Positions 35,411-47,100 of a stretch of DNA of 64,000 nucleotides are shown here, piece after piece. Numbering within the stretch: the first letter of the stretch is position 1; each line of letters opens with the position of its first letter. The notes under the pieces are model-generated. The model had not been told where the DNA came from. It saw nothing but the letters and a program-made list of their open reading frames with translations, and did no database searches. This DNA comes from Apostichopus japonicus. Lineage: Eukaryota > Echinodermata > Holothuroidea > Aspidochirotida > Stichopodidae. Both the position numbers and the translations under genes were made by a program. The DNA lies in assembly GCF_037975245.1 (NCBI RefSeq), contig NC_092562.1, forward strand, positions 4,766,001 through 4,830,000, given 5' to 3'.

Positions 35411-35628
35411 ATATCATAAATGGCATGAATAGTTTACAATTCAAGGGAGACCCCCCTCTACCGGGGCCAGTCGTTGAATACGGCCGTTTGCCGTACTCGC
35501 CCCGTCTTTCTCGTCGAAGAACACGAAGTCCTACCGGGTTAAGAGCGCGGTCAGCCAGCCCCAGGGGTCGTCTAGATATATCAGGTCAGATAAGGAGGAG
35601 AGTGCAGAGAGCCTTTGAGAATGAATAT
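35411..35628 (+). CDS. SPATA6: SPATA6-like exon 9, copy B (duplicate)
   Basis: Same length (218 nt), acceptor and donor as copy A, with three residue changes (Glu to Gly, Arg to Gly, Leu to Phe). It starts in phase 1 and ends in phase 0, so it cannot follow exon 9A in frame but can replace it after exon 8. It could be an alternative terminal exon pair reached across the satellite, or a dying copy. Confidence 0.55.
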
Positions 35629-36054
35629 GTGAGTCATTCTTGTCATTATGTCATATCCACAGACCACAGCGGAGACCAAAAAAATATGTCTGTGATAATT
35701 TCATACAGCAATCGAAAACTGATGAATGTGCAGTTTAAATGGATAAGTTTATATTGGATAAGATATAGATATACAACATGCTCTTATGGATAGTAGAAAT
35801 GAGCACAAGATATTTTGAAGAATCCTAGGATCCAAGTTGGTTTCTACCAGTATGCAGCGATCATTTTTCGATAAAGAAGCGTTAATTCTGAATCCCATTA
35901 ATGCTGTGAATTCTGAATGCAGGGACCGCCGCAAAAAGGAAATGATCCGATGTTAGCATGTTGTATTATGTTGTACCTGGTATTATGTTGTACATGGTAT
36001 TATGTTTAAGTATGTTGTATATTGTATTACGTTGTATCATGTTGATATCTGCAG

Positions 36055-36147
36055 GTGACATCATCTGAGGGGTCAGAGATATCATCCGTGACATCTGATG
36101 AAGCCATGGATTCGCTGAGAGTGACTGTGCTGACATTCCCCACGTAG
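36055..36147 (+). CDS. SPATA6: SPATA6-like exon 10, copy B (frameshifted end)
   Basis: Same ATATCTGCAG acceptor as copy A. The reading frame matches exon 10A until a one-base insertion (ACATTCCCC against ACATCCCC) replaces the RRRYINY ending with FPT and a TAG at 36145-36147. It gives either a shorter alternative C-terminus or marks decay. Confidence 0.45.
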   Translation: MTSSEGSEISSVTSDEAMDSLRVTVLTFPT

Positions 36148-36600
36148 GAGATATATTAATTACTGAGAACTTTGAGGTTGACTTCTTACATTTTATGTTA
36201 TGTATGTGTATTGTTTATTATATAGAAGTGACATCATGTGAGGGGAAGGGGGGCAGCTGAAAATTGAATTTTTCAATTTTCAGCTGTCGTTTCCGGTAAG
36301 TCGTAGGAAAATAGAGGCTATTCCTTTTAGTTAATGGGTCATTCCGTGTCAAATAACACATGGCTGTTGTGGACCCTCTTCAAATGCTGACATCTTCTTG
36401 CATGATTAGAGCATTTAGATACCGTAGTACCTTTAGAACCTACTACTTAGAACCTAATACCTTTAGAACAATCCTAATACCTTTCTATTTAGAGAGGCAC
36501 ATAGAATGGAAATTAAAAGATTAGGCTATAAACGTCTTGTAGAAGTCGTCAACTTTGCTAAAAATCTGTTTAGCAAATTGGACGGTAATTATTTCAGGAT

Positions 36601-36898
36601 GTATGTATGTGTGTATGTATATTAGATCCTCCTGCAAGCAGGAACTCGCGAAGAAGCCTTATAGGCTTATCAATGCCGCAAGCTGACCGAAGTCAGTCTC
36701 TTACATTCATATTTAACGTCCATAATTATGAATTGTTAATTGTCAACAACTCTGTAACTGGACGACATACATTAATCTGGGAGTGACTCGAACCGGGGAC
36801 CTTATGATTGAAAGGCACCGGTGTTAACCACTGAGCTAACACTCCACAAGCTAACACTGAGCTAACACAAGCTAACACTCCACTGAGCTAACACTCCA
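36601..36898 (-). mobile_element. tRNA-derived SINE with repeated A-box head
   Basis: Read on the - strand it has an A-box-like TTAGCTCAGTGGTTAAC, a B-box GGTTCGAGTC, a body with GACTTCGGTCAGCTTGCGG, and a tail CTTGCAGGAGGATCTAATA followed by ATACATAC repeats. It is flanked by CAGGAT on both sides (36595-36600 and 36899-36904), and block A has the empty site. The TTAGCTCAGTG head is present about three times in tandem. Confidence 0.9.
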
Positions 36899-37210
36899 CA
36901 GGATACTTTCGAACAGTACAAGAATAATGATTGCAATGCTTTCCTGTAATATATTAGCAGCTGTAAAGTTGGCATTTCATACTTCGATTCAGGAAGGGTT
37001 TTGATGCCAAATTTTTAACAATGTAAATATGTGAGTGTTTATTACTTATATGATCTATCTATCCATCTATTCTATCTATATTTGTAAAGAATTGAATGGA
37101 ATAGATTGACTGGGATTCAGAAAATATTTAATCATGATTGTTGCTTTCTGTTCTTCATTCGTTAGTTTACAAACAGATGAAAGCACAGATAATATATGCA
37201 TGAGGCCAAA

Positions 37211-37216
37211 AATAAA
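37211..37216 (+). promoter_or_regulatory. Candidate polyadenylation signal, SPATA6-like copy B
   Basis: AATAAA in the block B 3' flank, about 110 bp from the opposing candidate signal of SNRPA1. Motif evidence only. Confidence 0.3.
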
Positions 37217-37323
37217 ACATTGACAACTTTTGTTCATTTTACAAACTTTATGTACAAAAAGGCTTATCGACGGACAACAAGATAGAGGTACTTTTCTGCC
37301 TCGATAAAATAGAGAACTCACCT

Positions 37324-37329
37324 TTTATT
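37324..37329 (-). promoter_or_regulatory. Candidate polyadenylation signal, SNRPA1
   Basis: AATAAA on the - strand about 735 bp beyond the SNRPA1 stop codon. Motif evidence only. Confidence 0.3.
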
Positions 37330-38060
37330 GCGGTTCGTACACATATTACCACTTGTTGTACGACTACCGTTAACATATCAAAAGTCATAAACCTTACTAA
37401 AATCATACAATTGCACAACAACAGCTATGGCGTTGTATGCATGAGATGACAAAGCAACCAATTTCTTCTTCGGTTACTTCTGGCATATGCTTATGAATTT
37501 ACACTTCTGTCATATGCTTATGAATTTACAGCTCCAGGTAAAATATTTTTGCTAGCTTCTTTACTTGTTGTCAGACCACACTGGGGAGAGAGGAAGGTGT
37601 CTTATTCGTGCATCTTCGCATTGGAAGATTATTGTACTAATATATTCAGTCATTTGTATTTTCTTCTTGTCCACAACCAGCTGGCCTATATGCAGAGTAC
37701 TTGTGGACCAACTATTCAACTCTCACATAAATAAGAATGTTAAAGACTACTAGAACTTGACACACATTTTGATGAAACTCAATAAATTAATGTTCTTCAC
37801 AATCATTCTTACTGAACATAATATTATGGTAAGTTTTTACTTTACACATCTCATAACTGGTCGTCATTTCTGACCAGATTCCCAAAATGTAAAACTATAT
37901 AAATCCTAACTCTCTATTGCATTCTCAGTGCCATTTATAGTAGAGGGGGCTGTTTCAGATTCCATTTCTCCCTCTTCCTCAATCTCGGTCTCATCTGAAG
38001 AGTATGAAAAAGAGAAAATCTTGAAAAAGACATTTGTGTGTCTTTCCATCTATCTGTCTG

Positions 38061-38155
38061 TTAATTTGCTTCTTGTTCTTCGACTCCATTCATCATCTCC
38101 TCCACTTCCTCTTCCTCCTCCTCCTCCTCCTGTTCGACTTCCTTTTCCGAAGCTG
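38061..38155 (-). CDS. SNRPA1: SNRPA1 exon 10 (acidic C-terminus)
   Basis: Acceptor CATTCATTAG gives phase 1. Encodes AASEKEVEQ, an acidic Glu run, then MMNGVEEQEAN and TAA at 38063-38061. The acidic tail corresponds to the human EEEMEEDTVTNGS end. The 3' part of this exon is duplicated at 20757-20802. Confidence 0.88.
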
Positions 38156-41100
38156 CTAATGAATGACATGAAAGATTAAAAAATATCTTACATTGATGAT
38201 CAAAACTCCATGCCATACACCAAAGGGGTATATACCAGGAGAGTGTCCTATCAGGTTTCTTGGTTGCAGAGTTAACTTGGTTGCAGTAAATCAGAAACAA
38301 GGGTTTGCAGAATTTCCAGAGAAAAACCCCATCTTAAATTAGGATGTTCATTGAATTAATACAGGACTTGTGTCAGAGGATCATCTTGTTTATAAGTTAA
38401 TCCTTTCACATTGTTTCAGCTAGAAATGATATTATATAAGAAGGATAGGCCTGCTATACACTAAGATTCTACGCAGCCAAGTATCTCAGGGGTGCATGGT
38501 AGCATCAACTCACTGAGTTTGGAGTTTGGACAATGCCATTCATCGCCTGTAGGATCACAAACATTTCTGAAATCAATCTTTAGCCCTGTGGCTAATCAGG
38601 TCTGCTCCATCAGACCTGATCTGTGGGTACTCGCCCGTTTTTCATTTTGTTTGATTTCAAGCAAGGCAGATGGTATTAACGGGGCTACTGCCATATCACA
38701 ATCCTCTTAAATTAATTTCTTCTGTACAAATTACTCGCTTTTAGCAATAATTTGATCACACCTAATGACAAAAACAATGAGCAGTATCTGTTCCTTCCAG
38801 CTTACAAAATCATCTCCCTTCTTTTAATCTCAGTTAATCTCACGATCCCTGCTTCAAGGAAGAGGTTTTAGGTTCTTTTCTATTTTTTCAGCATATTGTC
38901 ACACTTTATGAGCTCTATTTTTATTTTTTATGAAGTTTGTGAACCAAAAAAAAGAATAACAGAAGCTAAACATATCCTTCATAGAAAAAAATTGATTTTG
39001 CAGTCAACACGAGCAACATATGTTAAAAAAAAATTTGTCCTTTTCTTCCTCTCTCCTGTCAAAAACAGATCAAATGTGTGCACAGTTTGATATAACACAA
39101 AACATGTCTGTGTTTTTCTTGTCTCTACGACACTGCAACTTAAAGATAATGTCAACCATTATATTACTGACATCTCTCCCTCACTCTGGAATAGAAGCAA
39201 AAAGCTTGATTTTCCCTTAAATTATAATAAAACTCATATGCAGTATCTGTACTTTTCATTTTTTTCGACAATGTTCAAGTCGGTCCTCAGTACCCAATCT
39301 CAATATCTCACCTGTCTCGGGGAACAATTGGTCACAAACACGTGTAGTGCCTTTTCCTTTGTAGTTTGGACTTTTGTTCACAGACAACTGACTGTTTGTT
39401 CAATTTCAGTATTCTTTCTTTATTTGTTTGCGCTTGTAATGGAGCGGCATAACCACTCAAAGAATCTACCACTATTTAATAAGAATGGGCAAATTTCATC
39501 TAGGCCTCATGTGTAGTATCTTTCCCTTCAGTTTGCAATAAACTTACTGACAATAAGAAACTAACATTATAAATTCATCCTTAAATTCATTTTTCCATCT
39601 GACACTTTTGTTTCACTTCAACTGGTGCAGTACACCAATTTTACAGCCTTTAAATATAAACCAAGTTAATAATACAGACTGAATATTTCTCAACTGATCT
39701 TTTCTAACACTACCCCTCCCTACCATACCCGCTCCCTACCATACCCCCTGACCCCCCCCCACACCTCCCCCGCTACAACAGTTTCCTCATTCACTTATTC
39801 TTTACTAAACATTTTGGCAGAACTTTTGCTTCGGTTTTTCTTTAAATGCTCGATAAAGATGCTTTAGTAGCTATAGACCTTGTCTACCTAGAAACAATTG
39901 ATTGTCCAGGGAATTCATTATGAATTAAACACAAATACTTAAAATTGCCAGTAAACAATGGTACAACTTCATTCAGTTCTCAACATGGCTTACAAAACTT
40001 ATCTTCTTTTTCATAAATTCTGGCGTTGAAATAACTTTTCATTTGCAGTTATTTCTCGACTTCCACAAAGACAGATTAAATTGAAAAAATTGGCTTTCAA
40101 ATCATTCTTCCGGTAGTATCTGTTCTTAGAAGATTTCTTGTCAGCCAATTAGACAATCTTATCTGTATATATGAAAACTTTCATCAAAATCATCTAGAAA
40201 TGAGGGTTTTTCATTTGATTTCAAAAATTTGCAGATCAAGAACACCTCAACTTTCTTTGAACTCTTTTGCACTTTTTTTAAGCTTTTAAACAGTCTCACG
40301 AGTATGCCAAGAGCTTAAAACTAAAAACCATGACATGGAAATCACTGGTAATTTTCTTAATTTTCCAATTAACAGTATCACTAATGACACAGTAGTTTTA
40401 ACCCATTCACCAAACCCTGTGGTATTTGAAAAGCAGCACCGAATTTTAAATTATTCCCAAATTTGGTGAAGTTTAGATGGTTTCATCAAAGTATTTTGTG
40501 GAAAACGAACAATGCTTATTTTATGACAGAGTTCAGAATTCCTATCGCTTCTCAGCCTTAGTGACTTCGCTCATGTGTAGTATCTGTTTAGGTTTGACTG
40601 AAGCAATCAGTCTCACCAATGAATATACAAGGAAATGTTATCCAATCATCTTAAAAAGATTAATTAATATGATCTGAAAGTTGTTTCAGTCAACATTTAT
40701 CATCTTCAAATTACAATAGTCTTCAGGGCCAATCAGGTTCTGATATCCACACACCTTTGACTATGAATACAGAAAATATACTCAATACTAAGGGCACAAG
40801 GGGCAAATCCACCAAACAATCTGATGTCAACTTAATTCTTATTTCACCTTGTAAATGAAAAACTTGTTAACTTTACAGAGTCAGTTTATCTGCCACTGAA
40901 AATTTCATCTATTGGTTAAATCCTTAACAGAAATAAAGTAGCATATTGCAAAGCACTTTCAACTGAGTGCTTCAAAGGTTATTTACAAAGCATGCCATTG
41001 TTTTATACCATATTCTGCATTTTATTTGATTACCTTAGCTGCATGGTATCATGCTTGCCTAGCCACTTGGGAATAAAAGGGAGAAATTTCTGATCTGTAA

Positions 41101-44100
41101 ACTGCTTAAGAGGTCATATAAGTATCAATTTGTTCTCACTTCATAACTGGGTTTGCGAAATTGACATATTTGGTTACATTTATTGATATTACTTGTGGAA
41201 GGCGTTAGTAACAAGACCTAGACAAACTCCTTTAAATCTTCTTTATTAAGAATCTACTTTAAGAGGGCCACAATAACACCCAATGCATGGAAACAAATTA
41301 TCTGTACACCTACTGTCCACGACCTATCCAGGACTATTTTCAAGCCAAATATTTAATAAGCAGTTAAAAGACAGCTGTTTAAATCCCTTAGAAACAGAGA
41401 CTTTAACTAGCATCATGCACACTAGATGCTTTAAATCAAACACTTGGATAACAAGTTTATGATCCTCGCATTCAACACCTTAGTGTCGATAATAGACTCA
41501 CCTGCTGTGTCCTTCTTGGGCGCTTCCTTCCCAGGGACTTGACCTGTCCGTAATATCTGGTTCAACCGTTCAACTTCTTCAAGAGATTTGGCATTTGTAA
41601 TTGCTTTCTAAATAAGGATGAAACAAACAAAAAAAATTGAAAAAAACCCACTAAGATAAAAAATAATGCAGGATGTTAAAATAGTAAACAGACTTCTTCC
41701 TTTTGAAGGTATTTCTGTATGTATCGGTCAAAGTTATCAATCCTACACAATAGATTATAAGGAAGATGGTAGTGCAGATGTGTCATGGAGACATGTAAGG
41801 AGACATGTAAGGAAGGAGATGCGTTGGTAATGAGACGCGTACGTAACCAGTCGTGATGGTAATGAGATGCGTAGCTAACGAGATGCGTAAGTAACAAGAC
41901 GCTTAAGTAACGAGATGCGTAAGTAATGAGATGCGGAAGTAACGAGACCCACAAGTAACGAGGTGCGTAAGTAACAAGGCGCGATGGTAACGAGATGCGT
42001 AAGTAACAAGACGCCTAAGTAACGAGATGCTGAAGTAACGAGATGCGTAAGTAACGAGATGCGTAAGTAACGAGACGCGATGGTAACGAAGTGCGTAGGT
42101 AACGAGACGCGTAAGTAACGAGATGCTGAAGTAACGAGACCCACAAGTAACAAGGTGCATAAGTAACAAGGCGCGATGGTAACCAGACGCGTAAGTAACG
42201 AGACGCCTAAGTAACGAGATGCTGAAGTAACGAGACCCACAAGTAACAAGATGCGTAAGTAACAAGGCGCGATGGTAACCAGACGCGTAAGTAACGAGAC
42301 GCCTAAGTAACGAGATGCTGAAGTAACGAGATGCGTAAGTAACAAGATGCTGAAGTAACAAGATGAGTAGGTAACGAGACGCCATTGTAACGAGATGCGT
42401 AAGTAAAGAGATTCGTAAGTAACAAGATGCGTAAGTAACAAGACGCAATGCGTAAGTAAAGAGATGAGTAGGTAACGAGACGCCATTGTAACGAGATGCG
42501 TAAGTAAAGAGATTCGTAAGTAACAAGATGCTGAAGTAACGAGATGAGTAGGTAACGAGACGCCATTGTAACGAGATGCGTAAGTAAAGAGATTCGTAAG
42601 TAACAAGATGCGTAAGTAACAAGACGCGATGCGTAAGTAAAGAGACGTGTAAGGAAGGAGATACATAAGGAAGAGAAAAGTAGGTCAATATTTCAGTGAT
42701 CAAGTCTCTCATGGGTTCAACTAAATGAAAAACCAAGGATGAATACATATACACTACACCCACTACACTACATGGATGTCAAGAACACATTCTCATCCTA
42801 CTGTACCTGGGAGATGTTAGACATGGAGAAATGACATAATTTTTAGAAGCTTTGTGTGTTGCTGCATTAAAGTTTGGTATTGTTCCAAATAATCAAAGGA
42901 TACAATAGCAAAGTTTTATCTGATAAAGAAGAATTGGGGAGGCATTAGACATCTGCCGCAGCTCACATCTGCTTCCTGCTCCCAAATACCTCTATCGATT
43001 GGTCTTGCCAGCCATCCATACAATTCATTTTGTGGTTGCTACCACGCAGTGCCACCATCGGAGATAAGACTTTTGAAAACGTTTCCCTTTCAGAACTATT
43101 TGACTGCTCACAGGAAATTGTTCAAACATATATATAAATAGAAAGTTATTTGTAGTGTTTGCCAATGATTAATGCAAGGCTCATTAAACATTGTGAGCTA
43201 GAATACTGTCAAAGTTAACTATTAAACAGTTGTTTTAATCTAGGCCATCTAATGAAAGGTCGTCTGCTTAGTTTCAATGTGTTAAACAGTTCTCACATTT
43301 TTATTGCGAGGTGACTGCATATGGAGAGAGCTTTGTTTATCCTTGTCTAACACCTCCCTGATACCATATCCATTCATATATGACAACTCTGAGCAAGGAG
43401 GTGATGGGTAGGGTTGGGGTGGGGGGGGGGTTAGGAGGAAGTAGGATGAAGGGTGGAGAGAAGATAAAGAAACCATAAATTTGTCTCTAGCCAAGCAGTA
43501 AGAAAGATAAATTTACATTTTTTTATCCTATATTTGAGGCATTTCCTTCATAGGATTTTTTTCTCCTCAACCAATTAGCATTACAGAAAGCTCTTCAAAT
43601 TTCAGTATCCATGAATGCAAGTGATAATTTATTTCCCTGATCATGTTAGTCATATCACCTTGACCTATTGCATATTCATGTAACCTCTGACCTCACCTTA
43701 ATAGCAGCAATATCCTCTGGAGTTGGTCCTGTTGGTGTGGGTTTCTCCCCTGGAATTTCAGCACCTGGGACAAACCTGTGATGTTGACGAGAGAGAAAGA
43801 GAAAGGTCAAATACATTTGTTTCAATCTTTTAAGTTTGGGGATTAAAACGGTGGTGGGGATTAAAACAGTGGTGGGGATTAAAATAGTGGTCATTCAAGC
43901 ATTCAAAGTGTAGTAAAATGACGCAGAGAATAGACACATCAAATTCTTACGGGAGTAATTTTGCAGTAGGCATACTATACTTTGATTTTATTTATATCGT
44001 TTATACCAAGCATAAAGCAATTTTTTTTTAAATTATTAAAAAGTTGCTAAGTTATGCAAAATAAAAACACAAACTAGGCTGCAAAATTATATAAACTATG

Positions 44101-47100
44101 TCAGGTTCAATCCTAAATGTGAGCTACTAATTCTATACCCAGTGGGTGTATATTTTCAACCAAGCATAAAATAACGATCATATAATTTCACAGCTCCAGA
44201 CTGTGGCATAAGTTTGCTACCAAATCAGTGACGCAATAAGCTGTGCCAGGACCTTGAAACCAGCGACACAACTAACACCTTTTGTGACACAAGAATAAAT
44301 CAGGACCCTTCAGCTATTAATCTTGCCAGCGATTAATCTTGCCGGCATCTTAGACACCCTCCGAACCAGTCGACCAAGTCCAAGTCAGTAAGCGGATAGG
44401 ATGATCAGTTCCCTTTAATCAACCATCAATAGCTCGCATCTACATACAATCTCAGACTGCTGATAAATAAAGTCCTCCTGCAAATCTCTTGTCTCTCTTT
44501 CACCATATTAATATTGCTTCAATGACAGTAAAAACTGACTCACGTTTTGGATCGTTTACCGATGTCTTTAGCCAACTGTGCTCCCTTCTTGCCCTTGAAT
44601 AATTGTGCGGCTGCCTCCCTCTCCTGTATAGAACAAAGATACCGCAGATTAACAAGAGTTGGTCTTGGTAGATCAAATTAATGTTATTTAACATGTATAC
44701 AAACCTAAAGCCTTTTTCCTCCACCAGAAACATTTATTTTTCAATTATTACTTTGGCAATTAGCTGGTAATGTAACAAACACAGACAGATCAATACCAGA
44801 AACTTTTAATGCAAAGAGTTTCATTATTAAAATAACAATCACTTCCACTCCTGCCCCTCACACCACTCCCCGCCCACCATATATAGTGCAATAGTCTGCA
44901 CTGCTGATGTTTAGTTATCAAAGTTCAATAGACTTTTTTCATTGTTTCAAACATTACCTAACAGTATATTATATATAGTTGACACCACGATATAAAAACC
45001 TTGCTATTGCACGGAGTTACTCAAGTATAACATTGATTCATAAATTTGCTACTTACCAACTATATAATATTGAACGATTCAATGATATTTAACCGACATT
45101 CACCTTTTCTATCAGATCACAATAAACCCAAAGACTTGTTCTGTAGACAAACTGCTTTAGAAATATATTGTTTGCAACTAACTACACACCATATTGTACA
45201 TGATACTCAGCCTGTCTACCAGATACCAAAGAATCACATTGAGTTATTTATAGGCACATAGCTCCACAAACTTGCTATCTACAACATTTGGTCCAAACTC
45301 TAGTAGATATTGTTTTAAATGCAGGCAAATTGCACAGGACAGTCTTGCGTTCCATTTGTGTGGTCATACTCAGCAAAAGGCCTCCCTGGCTTCCCTCTAC
45401 ACTATATAGCATATCAATCTATTCAATGTTGTTAATATGAACTAAGATGACCGAACGATTGAAATATTTTATTCAATCAGTGACCTCAGAAGCCATTCCT
45501 ACAAGTGATAATCTAATCACCACATGTGGTTTTCATTAAATACTCCGGACAGATGGCCAATATTAATCCCTGGTTGTAAAGTCCAAGTTCATTGACAGTG
45601 TTTTGACCTTGACCAATAAATATGATTGTACAACTGGAATGCTAACAACATTAATACTCTCGGGGGCCACCGACTGCCTGCAGTCATAATTACACCGTTC
45701 AACCACAGAGTGTGTGTGTACAGACGGGGGTATGTATGTAACAGGGAGTTGTCTAAAAAATATGTTAACAGAATAAGTACCATAAATTTCACCTCTGGAA
45801 TAAGAACTTTTGAGACTGAATATATTCTTCTGCTCGAGTATAAAATAATATCTATGACTTCTTTGCTGTACATGTTGATAATTATGTTAAGGTGTTTATT
45901 ATATGTTATCTATATATATGTTATCTAGCAGGCTTTGATTTGTTTTGCAAGACTTTTTATTTGTTTGCCAAGCCGTACGGATATCCTACCTTTAAGTTAG
46001 TCTAACAGATCTTTGTTTGCAACCTTCTTCCTATAGCCTTACAAAACTGATGGGAATTGCTTATTTGGAAACTCCTTTTATCTCTTGAACATGTTTTCAA
46101 ACAGATGAAAGCAATTCCCCATAACAGCGAGACAGTGTTTTCACATGACCCTTGAAATCGGTCTGTATTTATTTGTGCACCATTGGTCAGCAGGAAATTG
46201 CACAAACAAGAAAACCAAGGCAAGCTTGATTCCTCTGATGGGAAAAGGAAATGAGTCCAACTGTTCTTTGGCTTCATCGCAAGTTCCGACAGGAGACATC
46301 TTAATTTGGTAGCGTTGGGAGGGCTGAAGTATATATGTGTGTCAAGAATTTAGGATGCATGAACTCCCTGTAGAGCTTGCAAAATGGGGTTTTGGCATAA
46401 ATCTGGTCAAGTTTATTGCCATTGGATCCCAAATCCATCCAACAGCAATGAATGATATTACTACAGAAACAATAGTTTATTTAGACTAATGGAGCAACTG
46501 TTAACAAAATTTTGAAAAAAAAAATCCCAGTTTAATGTCTTGCATGTGTTTTAATACTAACGTGCAAACTGGGTGTCTCTGTACGGCAGAAGTTTTACAA
46601 TTCAAAACGCTCTGGAGTCGACATTCATTCTTTGGTGAAACCTAAGTCAGTGTCCTAGTTGGACATTTTACTTTATTTTGGAATCAGATTTAGGGTCAGG
46701 TTTGGCAAATTTTACTGGCTACCAAAGCAAGCAAAAAAAAATAATACATATACATATAATGGTTTTCCTGCTATCATAAAATCAACATGGTCACTGCAAT
46801 AAATGTGCAAGCATTTGTCTTCACTTTTTTTTGCATTCAAATGTTTAATTGTCAAAAAGCAATATCAAGACTTAAGTATTGGTCAACACAACACTCTGAA
46901 AGCACTTTTACACTCTCTTATAGTCTAATTTGCATATTAAGGTCTGTGCGGAGACTGTATTGATGAGAAACTTTACCTTTTGTCTTATTTTTCTGAAGTC
47001 CAGTAACTTCAACTGAGGAAGTTTATGAACGACGTAGAGTCTGTAATGTTTTTTACCAATGACTGGATTCCTCAGCAAGCTGAAATAAAAATGAAGATTT

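Larger units (their letters stand above)
36148..38060. other. Convergent 3' flanks of SPATA6-like copy B and SNRPA1
   Basis: Contains the SINE and candidate poly(A) signals on both strands. Apart from these no coding sequence is recognised. It presumably includes the SNRPA1 3' UTR. Confidence 0.6.
35093..38112. repeat. Segmental duplication, block B
   Basis: Second copy of block A: exon 9B, exon 10B, 3' flank and the intact SNRPA1 exon 10. It carries a SINE (36601-36898) missing from block A and lacks the 27-bp expansion. Confidence 0.93.

Noticed and set aside
36770-36850. tRNA gene on the - strand
   Set aside because: A and B boxes are present but no cloverleaf 3' half; the sequence continues into a SINE body with target duplication.
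41875-42763. Open frames of 263 and 286 residues on the - strand
   Set aside because: Generated by the 16-bp minisatellite inside SNRPA1 intron 8.
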